NCBI RefSeq assembly: GCF_011386835.1
Contig: NC_088791.1
Location: 7,130,998 to 7,194,997, forward strand
DNA from: Chrysemys picta bellii
Taxonomy: Eukaryota; Chordata; Testudines; Emydidae
Length of the DNA: 64,000 bases
Direction: 5' to 3'
The notes beneath the pieces are model-generated. The model saw only the letters and a program-made list of their open reading frames with translations. It was not told the origin of the DNA and ran no database searches. Position 1 is the first letter of the stretch. Each line of letters starts with the position of its first letter. Positions 39,601-46,399 of the stretch are shown here, in pieces. The position numbers and the translations under genes were made by a program.

Positions 39601-42600
39601 TCTAACCACTGAGCCACCCTGCCTCTCAGACACCAGAGTAAGATAACCAACCCCAGTGCTAGAGCCTCGTTGCAGGAGGGGGTTTTTACAGACTAGGCCC
39701 CTCACAGAAGCAGCTGACGCAGTGGCCACACTTCTGTAAGGAACAACTGCACTGAGCGAAGGACAGAGCCCAGTAGCCACAGCGGAGAACAGAGAAGCAC
39801 TTTCTGTGCCTAGCTTGAGAGCATATGTGCCAGCAGAGAGGTTGCGGCACTCATGGAGATTCTGTCTTTCAGCCACCAACGCATGACCCCAAAGGGAGGG
39901 GGGGGGGGGAAAAACGACACAGAACAAACCTTGTAGTTGTTGGAGAGTTTGTTGGCTTCCACCTCGTTCTCTGCCGTGATGGTGGTTTTCACCAGGCAGC
40001 CGTCACAAATTTGCACCTCGTCAGAGAGGTGCTGGCAGCAGGCGGGGGTCGAGATCACTGCGCAAGAGATCAGCGAGGAGAAGCACAAGATTTAGACACA
40101 CAGCAGCCCCAGCCAGCGTAGAGCTGCCCTGTAAGGATCCTGCAGAGATCAGGCATGTCCGTCCTGTAGGGAGCTCAGAGCTGGTACAATATTATTTCTT
40201 TGCATTACCATAGTACCTATGGAGTCATGGCCAGGACCCCATTCTACCACATGCTGTACAGACACAAAACACTAAGACAAAATAAATTTGCCAGTCTCAG
40301 CAAGAAGAATGTGCCAGCATCAGTCTGCTGCTACTTGAAGGGTGAAATTAGTCAGTCAGTCACCCTGGGAAGACGGCTGATGGGTATTTGGGTGGGTGAT
40401 TCTAACCCACCAGTCTCAGCACATCATGATAGTCCAAAACAGGCATCCTACCAAGTACGGTGTATTCGATCCACCTGTTTAAGACGTTTACCACGTCTAC
40501 TACTTCAATCAGGGAGTAGAAGCAGTGCCATGTGTGGTAGACACTCAAACCACGCAACGCTGTTCTTCCAAACCAGTGGTTCCCCACGCTGTGCCCTGCT
40601 GTACATCAAACAACCCAGAGCGCTTGCTGGGGGTGCGTGGAGAGCTGGCAGCCCACCAGGTGCTGGCTCCCACAGCTAAATTGGATAAGAGATGATGAAA
40701 GAGCCATTCCTCAGACTTTAAGGCCAGAAAGGAGCATCAGGATCATCTAGTTTCACCTGCTCAGTACAGGCCACAGAAACCCACCCATCCTCTCCTGTGG
40801 TAGGCCCCTAACCCTGCAATTTCATGTGCCGGTTCCTTTAATATTCCTGGATGGAGATTTTCCAGGCCCCCCAATTTGATCCCATAAAACACTTTTTCTA
40901 TGAATTGCTAGAGTTGTCACTGAAACTAGCAGGAGAGGGGGTCCCTGAGCCCCATCTCTCTTGGACAGGCGGTTCCCTGCTATGGTGACGTTTGAGGACC
41001 CCCCGCCACGACAAACAGTTCAACACAGCCACGTTCCCAAAAGTCACAAGTAGTTTGGAAAACATGTAACAGAAACGATTCATAGCCAGTCCTTCCAGCC
41101 AGTCTCAGGAGTGAACGAGAAGGGACAGGGGAGCCCAGTCCCCCTCTGGGGCTTTAGTGAGATGCTGCTGTGACCAGAGAGAAGGAAAAGGACTAAACCA
41201 AGCCGATATGAGAAACAACAAAGAGCTGATGATGCATTTGTCAAATTCAATATGCCCCGCAGGGGAAGTTACCAAGAGAGAACTGCGGGGGGTTGTACCC
41301 AAGGTGTATTATTATTATTAAATCGCAGACCCTAAACACCCCCTGAATGAGGTCAGCATTCCCATGGTGGGCACAGGAATGGCAGGAGAGAGGTAAAGCA
41401 GCCATGGCCGAGCGTTCTTGGCGCAGACTGTGCCTCGAATAGCCGCTTTTAACGTAGAACTGTTTAACCCTTTCATTGCTGCTCCCCCTGTTCACTGAAA
41501 TCAAGGGAATACCACAGTGTTCTCCCTACAGCATTCGCAAGTAGTCCCTTGGCAAGAGCATTATTCCTCCTAGCTAGATGCAGGTCATGAGAGCACTCCT
41601 TGTCTGAAGTCTGCTCTGGCCCAGCCTCACACTCACTATTTAAACATTGGGGTTTTTTGCAACCAGAGACCAGTCTCCGCCCCCCAGTAGTGCTAGGTTA
41701 GCCTGCCAGTAGAGGAATGCGTAACAAGAAGTTTTATTTCAAGATCTTTGATGTTAGAAAACCCTGAAGTTCTTGCTATTACAAATAAGCTATACTCAGC
41801 ACCACCATGCTAATATAACCCATCTACGACAGTAGGATTTCAGGGGACCCACCCATATAATGAGCCCAGGACTCCTGGGTTCTGTTCCCAGCTCTCCCAT
41901 CCACTTGGAAGTCACTCTATGCCTCAGGTCTGCTCCTCTAAGAGAGGGCAGATTGCCTCTCCTCATGCCCTGAGAGGCAGGCATCACTTGTATTTGCCAA
42001 GCACTTAGATCCTTCAACCAAAGGTGCTAGGTGAGTGCCACAAGGTTTTGGTGTGTGACCCAGAGCTGGAGAAGATGGTCACAGACGGACCCCTTTGCAC
42101 TTGGAGTCTCCCTGGCATTCCCTGGGCTATCTGCACAGTTTCTGTTGCAGTGCATTTCTTAGCTACGGCGCATCAGCCACCCCATCCTCTCCTCTTAAGA
42201 GGGACTGAATGAAAAAGGCACCAGCTAGAACCCTTTCCCATTGCCCCCGAGGCCAACTCCGTGCAGTAACCCCAGCACCACTCCAGGTGACCCTTTCAGC
42301 TCCGCTCACCTGGCAGTATCCTGGGGGTTATTATGCTGTGCTGATGGGATCCCGAATGCATGTCCCCAAGGTCTCCATTGTTGTTAATGGCAGCACAATG
42401 CCGGTCACACAGCGACCCTCGCCGATGAGGGTCGACCCGGTGCTCAAATTCCTTGGGGAAATCTGAAACGGATACGGTAAAGGGAGAGTGAGCGAAGGAG
42501 CCAGTCCCCATCGGGGTGCAGTGCTTCTAAGAGGGAGCAGTTATGGATGCCAGACTGGCAGAGTGTCATTATTAGGAACAGGCAGGGTGGGGAGAGAAAT

Positions 42601-45470
42601 GCTGAAGGTGAGACACATGGACAGAGCGGGAAAAAAGGCCAAATCCGAAGAGACGATGGAGGAGTTTCTCTATGACAGCAAACACCTGAGGACTTTTTCC
42701 AATGCTGCATTCTGTCTGGCTCATCTTGCTTAGGGCAGCCTTGGGGAAGGCACCCCATTTTTACAGCTCTGTGGACTAACACAGCAGCCACTAGATGTAT
42801 CAAGGAGGAAAACTCAAGTGGGAGGCAGGATGTGTGTTACATGGAATGTTTGCTTCCTGCTGGGTTAGAGTGTAGCAGCCGTGTTAGTCTGTATCCACAA
42901 AAAGAACAGGAGTACTTGTGGCACCTTAGAGACTAACAAATGTATTAGAGCATAAGCTTTCGTGGGCTACTGCCCACTTCTTTGGTAGCCCACGAAAGCT
43001 TATGCTCTAATAAATTTGTTAGTCTCTAAGGTGCCACAAGTACTCCTGTTCTTTTTGCTGGGTTAGAGGCAATGGTGGACTAGCTGTTTCTAGACAGGGG
43101 TAATCGGAAGGTTACCTTTGGGCAAGGAAAGGGGTCCCAGATTCCACCCCTCCCCGCAGACATTATAAAGCCCCCTTGTTTTCGTTCAGACCTTGGCAGG
43201 TTTGGCCTAGATAGATCTGTTTCAGGGTGGGCCGGGAAAATTCGACTATTGCTGCCACCCGAGCAGAGGACCGATCAAGCAATACAAAATTTCCAACCAA
43301 GTTATACTCTCACCCAACGAACAGTCCCAGTGTGAATCAGATGACAGCCAGGATAACAAAACACAGCTCACAGGGCTGGTTTGGAAGTGGCTTCACATGA
43401 TCTTCACCAAACTAATCAATTATACCATCAAGGTTACACCAGTTAGACAGATACAGTCCTGGGGCTTCAGAGACAGCGCCTGGAGCTGGTTTAACCCATT
43501 GGTCACCTCCAACAGCGTATGGCTTTCAAATCGTTTCAGTTTCCCCTTTATGTTTAGGGTATCGATCCTCTTCCCCCACCCTGTTTGTTGGCGAAAAGTG
43601 CTAGGTAAAATCAGTTTCCAGGGGTGTCAAAGGGCAGATCGGGCTCCTTTCCAGCATGCACCCCATCTACCTACCTTTAGGTGCCAAAAAAGGAGACCCC
43701 AAAGTTGGCATTGTCTGAACCTGCCCTGGGTCCCCAGAATCTCTCTACACACAGAAATATTGCTTGACTGCCCTTTGCAGCGCCTAGCTCTATATTGTAC
43801 AACACTGACCCGTCCTCCTAAGCCCTACTGGCGCCCCTGCCTTCAGCCTAATAAAATCTGACTACACATCTGGTCGTCTGAGTCAGAGCTATTCATGCTT
43901 TATAACCGCTTCTTTCAGGCGCTAATACAATAGGGCAGCTTAGCCGGACAAAGAAGGGGCACGTCCAAGATAAAGCCATACATTTAAAGCTTACTTGTGA
44001 ATGGGTTAGATAATGGAACCGAAAGAATTTTTAGGAGTCGAAGCTTATTTTTCCACCAGTGTTGCCAACTCTCACCATGTTATTGACGGTCTCACCGTTT
44101 TTAGATTTTTTTTCCTTAAAGACCCAGCTGCTGGAATCATGCTATTGCCCGAAAAGATCAGCTTTCATTAAAGTTTCTGGTCCTTACGGTTGCAGATAAA
44201 AACGTGCAAATTCGGAGCTTGTGCACCCTAGAGACTGGGGGGAGGGGAGGAAGAGAGGGGGCGAGAGAACTAGAAGGCAATTGAATAACTACAAAATATT
44301 TTTAAAAATCTCACGATTCTTAAGCCAATGCCAGGATTGTTGGCTGTTTGGGGTTGGCAATACTTCTGCGCTCATCCTCAAGTCTCCTAACTAGAGGAGC
44401 ATTTACATTTCTCTTACAGACACAGTTCTGCTTAGACTAGGGTCACAGCAAGCACCACACCCAAGTTATTTGTTGTTCCCCAACCGCAGTACTCCACGGA
44501 TGGACCATACACTAAGCTCTCCAGGACTAGGCCCAGCCCTTGCACCTAACAAGGGGGGGAAGGCGGGCTACCTACCAGATGCAAACAGGTTTCACTCAAA
44601 ACACACAGCAAGATACACTCGCTCAGCCCAAATATTATATTCCAGGAAGGCTTATGCACCCCATGCACAAACACAGCCTCAGTTCACGGTTCTCCTACAC
44701 TAGCAGGACGCCGCGCTAGCATCCAGCACGCTGCAGGGGAATCGGCACCTCATAGAACTTTTCACCGGATTTCAGAGGTTATTATTCAGGGTCTGTAAAG
44801 CCTCAGACACGCCGGAGATTGGGGACCTGAATGAAGCCAGCGTCAGTCACTTTTCTAGGGCGCAGGGATTTATTTATACATTACAGAGGCTGGCCAGCAA
44901 ATAGAAACAAGCCAGAGAATTTTTTTTAAAGCTAGGGCCAGCTGTTTTCCGCCTTGCTCTGCCCAGGAGAGGCTCTGGGCGGCATCACTGGAGCCAAGAT
45001 TTAGCCTGGCTTGGCCTCAGAGCCCCTTGGGCCGGGGCTGCAGCAGCCCTGGTTTTCACACCCCCCTGTTTTCACGCACACCGGCGGGGGGGGGGGGGGT
45101 GCTGGGAATAGGAGGCAGCAGGTGCGGCCAGTGGCCAGCTCGGGGGCCGGCTAGTGGGAGCTGGATTCCCCCCTCGTGCACCTGACAGCGGCTCGCCGCT
45201 TAGAGGCCGGGCTCGCCCCGTGCTTGCCCCACCCCAGCGCTAGCTGCAGCCAGGGGCCCTTTGGGGCGCCCGGCACGGGGCGGGGGAGGCTCTAGGGGCG
45301 CAGCGAGCTCCCCGCGGCTCGCACCCAAACACCCGGCCCCGGCGGAGGCCTTTCGCGGAGCATCCCCGGCTCGCAGCGCCGCCCTGCCCCGGGCCAGGCA
45401 GCCCCCGCCGCTCACCGAAGGTGTCGTGCGTGTAGCGCCGGCGGCGGCCGGGGTCCGACTCGTGGGACAT
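6307..45470 (-). CDS. cax1: Vertebrate cation/H+ exchanger of the CAX family (cax1), complete 20-exon gene
   Basis: Exons in transcript order: 45416-45470, 42310-42462, 39930-40057, 33523-33631, 28758-28874, 25985-26046, 25364-25522, 24572-24757, 23767-23869, 23054-23195, 21733-21916, 20835-20934, 19639-19757, 12777-12814, 11511-11623, 10901-11049, 9032-9126, 7905-7983, 7066-7174, 6307-6380. They total 2274 nt, 757 codons plus TGA; every intron is GT-AG and every phase matches. The first exchanger repeat (about residues 411-430) reads [20 protein letters not shown]; the second (about 640-657) reads [18 protein letters not shown]. These are the alpha repeats of cation/proton antiporters, with Glu427 and Glu655 as the likely transport carboxylates. 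About 150 cytosolic N-terminal residues precede the first membrane span, as in yeast VNX1-like type II CAX proteins. Known role of the family: Ca2+ (or monovalent cation)/H+ exchange at acidic organelles. The family is certain; the exact substrate is not. The symbol follows the zebrafish and frog name. Confidence 0.93.
7066..7174 (-). CDS. cax1: cax1 exon 19
   Basis: Encodes residues 698-733: [20 protein letters not shown], then [16 protein letters not shown]. The [13 protein letters not shown] stretch matches the FxDLE-type motif near the end of CAX proteins. Acceptor CCACAG, donor GTAACC. Confidence 0.92.
7905..7983 (-). CDS. cax1: cax1 exon 18
   Basis: Encodes residues 671-697, [20 protein letters not shown] then LFTIFY, the helix completing the second repeat (GSCIAVQ corresponds to GSSIQIA in plant and fungal CAX). 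Acceptor CCCTAG, donor GTAAGT. Confidence 0.92.
9032..9126 (-). CDS. cax1: cax1 exon 17 (second alpha repeat)
   Basis: Encodes residues 640-670 with the second exchanger signature, [20 protein letters not shown], including Glu652 and Glu655, then [11 protein letters not shown]. Typical CAX repeats have GNAAEH where this one has PELPEL. Confidence 0.92.
9556..9650 (+). mobile_element. CR1-like LINE 3' end, left part
   Basis: Reads into ...GATGCAACCCCAGGCTCTGG and GTGTCCTAAGC, the conserved end of a CR1-like family also seen at 32395 and 55310. It is interrupted by an hAT element and resumes at 10155. Confidence 0.7.
9651..10146. mobile_element. hAT element with 8-bp target duplication
   Basis: Ends CAACGGTTCTCAACC and (complement) CGATGGCGCTCAACC. 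It is flanked by a perfect 8-bp duplication TCCTAAGC (9643-9650 and 10147-10154) within the LINE tail. It contains a second hAT-like end (GGTTGAGAAACACTG, to 9883) and a CR1/SINE tail insert at about 9930-10121. Confidence 0.72.
9930..10121 (-). mobile_element. CR1/SINE 3' tail fragments
   Basis: Contains TCAAAGCAGGACCAACTCCA and AATATCAGGGTTGGAAGGGA, the shared 3' tail of turtle CR1 elements and their SINE partners, on the minus strand. Confidence 0.65.
10155..10330 (+). mobile_element. CR1-like LINE 3' end, right part
   Basis: Continues the LINE from 9650 after the hAT insertion and ends GGCCGTTCTTATGATG. It carries the CTGGGCTAGATGGACCATTG block typical of this tail. Confidence 0.7.
10901..11049 (-). 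CDS. cax1: cax1 exon 16
   Basis: Encodes residues 590-639: a His-rich start ([11 protein letters not shown]), then a membrane segment ([18 protein letters not shown]) and [16 protein letters not shown]. Acceptor TCTTTAG, donor GTAAGG. Confidence 0.9.
11511..11623 (-). CDS. cax1: cax1 exon 15
   Basis: Encodes residues 552-589. [20 protein letters not shown] is a membrane segment, followed by the conserved [12 protein letters not shown] motif of CAX proteins and DCH. Donor GTAAGT. Confidence 0.9.
11796..11875 (-). mobile_element. SINE/CR1 3' tail fragment
   Basis: Starts ATCAGGGTTGGAAGGGACCT on the plus strand, the complement of the shared CR1/SINE tail. It lies in the intron between cax1 exons 14 and 15. 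Confidence 0.65.
12777..12814 (-). CDS. cax1: cax1 exon 14 (38-nt microexon-like)
   Basis: A 38-nt exon for [12 protein letters not shown] and two bases of a Gln codon. Acceptor TTTTTTCAG and donor GTAAGT are strong. It is separated from exon 13 by the 6.8-kb intron that holds the DIRS element. Confidence 0.85.
13041..13385 (-). mobile_element. Penelope-like element (3' terminal part) with (CA)n
   Basis: The terminal sequence AGCAGCCGTGTTAGTCTGTA (complement of the element 3' end) is followed by CTTGTGGCACCTTGGAGGCT, a hammerhead-like core, a (CA)24 tract and AGATGAGCTATTATCAGCAG. These match the 3' untranslated end of Penelope-like elements common in turtles. It sits inside the DIRS copy. 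Confidence 0.65.
13184..13231. repeat. (CA)n microsatellite, about 24 units
   Basis: Pure CA repeat inside the Penelope-like insertion. Confidence 0.97.
13741..13874 (+). mobile_element. Penelope-like terminal fragment with 13-bp target duplication
   Basis: Ends CAGACTAACATGGCTACCCC. Flanked by TATGAAGACTTAG at 13728-13740 and 13875-13887. It contains a hammerhead-like CTGACGA...CCCAC core in which the expected GAAA is AAAA. Confidence 0.75.
15650..15666. repeat. G17 homopolymer
   Basis: Seventeen consecutive G within the DIRS copy; length may be a sequencing artefact or a polymorphism. Confidence 0.9.
19639..19757 (-). CDS. cax1: cax1 exon 13 (cysteine-rich loop)
   Basis: Encodes residues 500-539. 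After [10 protein letters not shown] it carries a CGEC...CQNC pair (C516, C519, C532, C535) spaced like a zinc ribbon, with an N-glycosylation sequon NIT at 521-523 in between. Acceptor TGACAG, donor GTAGGT. Confidence 0.9.
20835..20934 (-). CDS. cax1: cax1 exon 12
   Basis: Encodes residues 467-499: [20 protein letters not shown], then [13 protein letters not shown]. The [11 protein letters not shown] stretch matches the conserved loop after alpha-1 in CAX proteins. Acceptor TTTCAAG, donor GTAAGC. Confidence 0.91.
21010..21605. mobile_element. Non-autonomous hAT-like element with GGTTGGAT minisatellite
   Basis: Starts CAGAGGTGGGCAAACTACGG and ends GTTTGCCTGCCCCTG, which are inverted repeats (GGGCAAACT). 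The interior is GC-rich with G-rich tandem repeats around GGTTGGATA (21265-21480). A second copy lies at 35537. It is in cax1 intron 11. No clear target duplication. Confidence 0.65.
21733..21916 (-). CDS. cax1: cax1 exon 11 (first alpha repeat)
   Basis: Encodes residues 405-466. It carries the first exchanger signature, [20 protein letters not shown], with Glu427, and then the amphipathic segment [20 protein letters not shown]. The true acceptor is ACTTAG at 21917-21922. The nearer TTTCAG inside the exon would break the frame with a stop, so it was rejected. Confidence 0.92.
23054..23195 (-). CDS. cax1: cax1 exon 10
   Basis: Encodes residues 358-404 with two membrane segments: [15 protein letters not shown] and [19 protein letters not shown]. 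It leads directly into the first alpha repeat. Acceptor GCGCAG, donor GTGAGG. Confidence 0.9.
23767..23869 (-). CDS. cax1: cax1 exon 9
   Basis: Encodes residues 324-357: [20 protein letters not shown], then [14 protein letters not shown]. It ends one base into an Asn codon at GTCA before a GTATCC donor, which is weaker than the others but joins in frame to exon 10. Confidence 0.86.
24572..24757 (-). CDS. cax1: cax1 exon 8
   Basis: The largest exon, 62 codons (residues 262-323), starting [20 protein letters not shown]. It holds two hydrophobic segments and then a polar tail ending in HIQQMRK. Both boundaries are in phase 0, so exons 7 and 8 form a cassette that keeps frame. Confidence 0.9.
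25364..25522 (-). CDS. cax1: cax1 exon 7 (cytosolic loop with di-leucine motif)
   Basis: Encodes residues 209-261, a hydrophilic loop between membrane segments. It contains an [DE]xxxL[LI] sorting signal, ESTPLL (E234-L239), followed by a Gly/Pro-rich stretch. It lies in phase 0 between exons 6 and 8, so it could be skipped without a frameshift. Acceptor CCCCTAG, donor GTAAGG. Confidence 0.87.
25985..26046 (-). CDS. cax1: cax1 exon 6
   Basis: A short 62-nt exon for residues 188-208, [20 protein letters not shown] then K. It continues the first membrane hairpin. Acceptor CCCCACAG, donor GTAGAG. Confidence 0.88.
27186..27374. mobile_element. Tc1/mariner-type MITE (189 bp)
   Basis: Inverted ends CACCTCTACCCCGATATAAT and (complement) CACCTCCACCTCAATATAAC, flanked by TA on both sides (27184-27185, 27375-27376). 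Internal ATATAACGC-like subrepeats. Lies in cax1 intron 5. Confidence 0.75.
27510..28360. mobile_element. Tc1/mariner-type element with GC-rich insert
   Basis: Inverted ends CCATATATACTCGATCATAA and (complement) CCGTATATAATCATTCAGAA, flanked by TA. CATAAGCCGACCC-like sequence occurs on both sides of a GC-rich block (27623-28270) that starts CAGGGCTCAGCAAACTTTGG, itself hAT-like, and holds CTCCGGCGGGCC-type tandem repeats. Confidence 0.6.
28758..28874 (-). CDS. cax1: cax1 exon 5 (first membrane segment)
   Basis: Encodes residues 149-187. The stretch [20 protein letters not shown] is strongly hydrophobic and is the first predicted transmembrane segment. Acceptor TTTGCCAG, donor GTGCGT. Phases agree with exons 4 and 6. 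Confidence 0.9.
29536..29850 (-). mobile_element. CR1-like LINE 3' fragment
   Basis: Plus strand begins CATAAGAACGACCATACTGG, the complement of the ...GGCCGTTCTTATG LINE end, and goes on through the GGCCTTCACAACATCTCCTG block. Confidence 0.7.
30420..32575 (+). mobile_element. CR1-like LINE copy, nearly full length but dead
   Basis: Contains, in order, a 5' segment shared with 51528-51735; an A-rich tract (30601-30635); RT-region sequence such as AAGTCACCAGGACCAGATGG (30945-30965) and CAGGGATCTGTACTGGGACT (31517); and the family 3' end ...GGTCGTTCTTATGTTCTTA. Stops and frameshifts throughout; no long open frame. Confidence 0.7.
33523..33631 (-). CDS. cax1: cax1 exon 4
   Basis: Encodes residues 113-148: [20 protein letters not shown] and onward, the charged juxtamembrane segment of long VNX1-type CAX proteins. 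The acceptor TTCGCAG has a good pyrimidine tract; the donor is GTAGGA. Confidence 0.87.
34322..34503. mobile_element. MITE with 20-bp inverted ends
   Basis: Ends GGGTATCTCTACACTGCAAA and CTTTGCAGTGTAGATGTACC are inverted repeats with few mismatches. 182 bp, in cax1 intron 3. Harbinger-like by its TCTACACTG ends. Confidence 0.7.
34732..34925 (+). mobile_element. tRNA-derived core-SINE (MIR-like)
   Basis: A tRNA-like head with A box GGCCTAGTGGCTAGAGCACG and B-box-like GGGTTTAATTCC, then a body with TCTCATCTGAGAGATGGGGG and CTACCTCATGGCGCATTGTG as in MIR/core-SINEs. Confidence 0.65.
35337..36243. mobile_element. Harbinger-like element split by an hAT element
   Basis: Left end GGGCCTACATTACCGACGTA and right end GGCAACTGTAGACCTGCCCT (imperfect inverted repeats). 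The middle is occupied by a separate hAT element at 35537-36151. Confidence 0.5.
35537..36151. mobile_element. hAT-like element, second copy of the 21010 family
   Basis: Starts CAGAGGTGGGCAAACTACGG and ends GTTTGCCCGCTCCTG. Flanked by an imperfect 8-bp duplication ACCTACGT / ACTTATGT. The same G-rich GGTTGGAT minisatellite fills 35780-36070. Confidence 0.68.
36250..38140. other. Intronic stretch, nothing recognised
   Basis: Part of cax1 intron 3. No exon, conserved open frame or transposon end that I could identify. Confidence 0.35.
38148..38420 (+). repeat. Direct-repeat copy 1 (LTR-like)
   Basis: Starts AAGGATTGGCAATGACATCA and ends near a GGCCTTTGGATTGAACAAAG block. It pairs with 39178-39460 in the same orientation; the two are clearly related but have diverged by many substitutions. 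Confidence 0.55.
39178..39460 (+). repeat. Direct-repeat copy 2 (LTR-like)
   Basis: Shares TTGGCAATGACATCACTTGT and GGCCTTTGGATTTAATAAAG with copy 1, including an AATAAA signal near its end. About 1.03 kb downstream of copy 1. Confidence 0.55.
39490..39625 (-). mobile_element. MIR-like core-SINE fragment
   Basis: Plus strand reads AAGTGACTTGCCCAATGTCA and GCTCTAACCACTGAGCCACC, the complement of the MIR/core-SINE body and tRNA-like head. Confidence 0.65.
39930..40057 (-). CDS. cax1: cax1 exon 3
   Basis: Encodes residues 70-112 ([20 protein letters not shown] at its start). It carries a second cysteine cluster, CC then CDGC (C76, C77, C87, C90). It ends in phase 0 at TACAAG before GTTTGT. The poly-G run next to its donor (plus-strand G run near 39898-39909) is a polymorphism-prone site. 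Confidence 0.87.
40705..40800 (-). mobile_element. CR1 3' end fragment
   Basis: Contains AAGGCCAGAAAGGAGCATCA and GATCATCTAGTTTCACCTGC, matching the better-preserved tail at 47824-47930. Confidence 0.55.
42310..42462 (-). CDS. cax1: cax1 exon 2
   Basis: Encodes residues 19-69 of the cytosolic N-terminus, starting [16 protein letters not shown]. It contains the cysteine pair CDRHC (C37, C41). The acceptor is TTTCAG and the donor GTGAGC. It enters with two bases of a split codon and leaves with one. Confidence 0.88.
42871..43055 (-). mobile_element. Penelope-like terminal insertion folded as a palindrome
   Basis: Arms 42899-42969 and 42986-43056 are inverted copies (70 of 71 positions) around a 16-nt loop. 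The unpaired left flank (42871-42898, ...AGCAGCCGTGTTAGTCTG) is the element 3' end on the minus strand. A 13-bp target duplication TGCTGGGTTAGAG lies at 42858-42870 and 43056-43068. Lies in cax1 intron 1. Confidence 0.85.
44058..44363. mobile_element. hAT-like MITE
   Basis: Ends AGTGTTGCCAACTCTCACC and (complement) AGTATTGCCAACCCC. AT-rich interior with no coding capacity. In cax1 intron 1. Confidence 0.5.
45086..45099. repeat. G14 run in intron 1
   Basis: Fourteen G next to GGCGGG-rich sequence about 320 bp downstream of the exon 1 donor. Confidence 0.85.
45416..45470 (-). CDS. cax1: cax1 exon 1 (start codon)
   Basis: Begins [18 protein letters not shown] and ends one base into a codon before a GTGAGC donor. 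The ATG has a purine at -3 (GCC ATG). It sits in a CpG-rich block, and the ORF joins in phase to exon 2, which favours this start. An upstream ATG near 45570 lies above the TATA-like box and is not needed. Confidence 0.85.
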
Positions 45471-45610
45471 GGCAGCGCCCGCGCCGGAGAGGAGAAGGCG
45501 GCTCCCCGGGGATCAGCACGTGCGGCGGCGGCCGGGCCCGCAGCGGGGGATTTAAAGGGCAGCGCGGAGCATGCGCCTGGCACCGCCCCCCCTTCTCCGT
45601 CCCCGGGATG
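45471..45610 (-). promoter_or_regulatory. cax1: cax1 CpG-island core promoter and 5' UTR
   Basis: The block from about 45180 to 45610 is very GC- and CpG-rich and spans exon 1. Upstream of the ATG on the minus strand are a GC box (GGGGGCGGTG, 45581-45590), a TATA-like TTTAAA (45551-45556) and an E-box CACGTG (45517-45522). If TTTAAA acts as a TATA element, transcription would start near 45522. This is inference from motifs only. Confidence 0.5.
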
Positions 45611-45615
45611 AGAGC

Positions 45616-45635
45616 GGGGGGGGGGGGGGGGGGGG
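45616..45635. repeat. G20 run at the cax1 promoter edge
   Basis: Twenty consecutive G on the plus strand (C20 on the coding strand) about 145 bp upstream of the cax1 ATG; a potential G-quadruplex. Confidence 0.9.
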
Positions 45636-45699
45636 AGAGGAAATGTTTGCACCCAGCTCGGCCCACCGGGGTGCGGAGTCCTAGGGATGCATGGACCCT

Positions 45700-46060
45700 G
45701 TACTCCGCTGCTGGGTGCACGGAGCTGCAAGGGATGTGTTTACTTTGCACACACCCCCCGCCGGGTGCACGGAGATGCAAGGGATGTGTTTACTTTGCAC
45801 ACACACACCCCCGCCGGGTGCACGGTGCTGCAAGGGATGCAGGGACCCTGCACTCCGCTGCCGGATGCACGGAGCTGCAAGGGATGTATTTACTCTGCAC
45901 CCCGCGCCGGGTGCACAGAGCTGCAAGGGATGTGTTTACTTTGCACCCCCCCCCCCGCCGGGTGCACGGTGCTGTAAGGGATGCATGGACCCTGCTCCCC
46001 GCGCCGGGTGCACGGAGCTGCAGGGGATGCCTGCACCCCGCCCCCGGGGTTCACTGACTG
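45700..46060. repeat. Minisatellite with ~50-bp units
   Basis: Seven or more tandem copies built around GCCGGGTGCACGGAGCTGCA then AGGGATGTGTTTACTTTGCA, starting near 45710, 45762, 45814, 45858, 45906, 45957 and 46003. Degenerate copies run on to about 46360. It begins just upstream of the cax1 promoter. Confidence 0.85.
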
Positions 46061-46399
46061 GAAGATTGCACTCCCTCTGCACCTCCCGCCGCGGGCCCGG
46101 AGCCCCAAGGGATTGCATGCACCTTGTGTCTGCCCCGGGTTGCAGAGCTGAAGGGTTGCAGTAAGGTAAGGGATTGGACTGGGCCAGCCCACTCCCCCGG
46201 GGGCATGAGCTCCAGGGGATTCACGCACCCTGCACCTCCCCCTGGGGTGCGTTCCCGGGGGTCCAGCTGTGCAGGCACCTTGCACCTCTCCCTGGCAGGG
46301 AGGAGGCCCAGGAATGCATGCATCTTGCACCATCCCCAGGAGCGCCTTCCTTGAAGAACACAGGGCTGTTGCCAACCCTGGGCCTTGGAAAATCATGAG

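Noticed and set aside
45200..45730. Long minus-strand open frame (176 aa) over the promoter and exon 1
   Set aside because: The composition is Pro/Ala/Arg-rich, as expected in a CpG island, and the true cax1 frame is a different one with a clean splice donor.
45700..46060. CRISPR-like array
   Set aside because: Adjacent tandem units without unique spacers; a minisatellite in vertebrate DNA.
45691..46396. Long frames of ~150-170 aa on both strands
   Set aside because: They are translations of the ~50-bp minisatellite in several frames.
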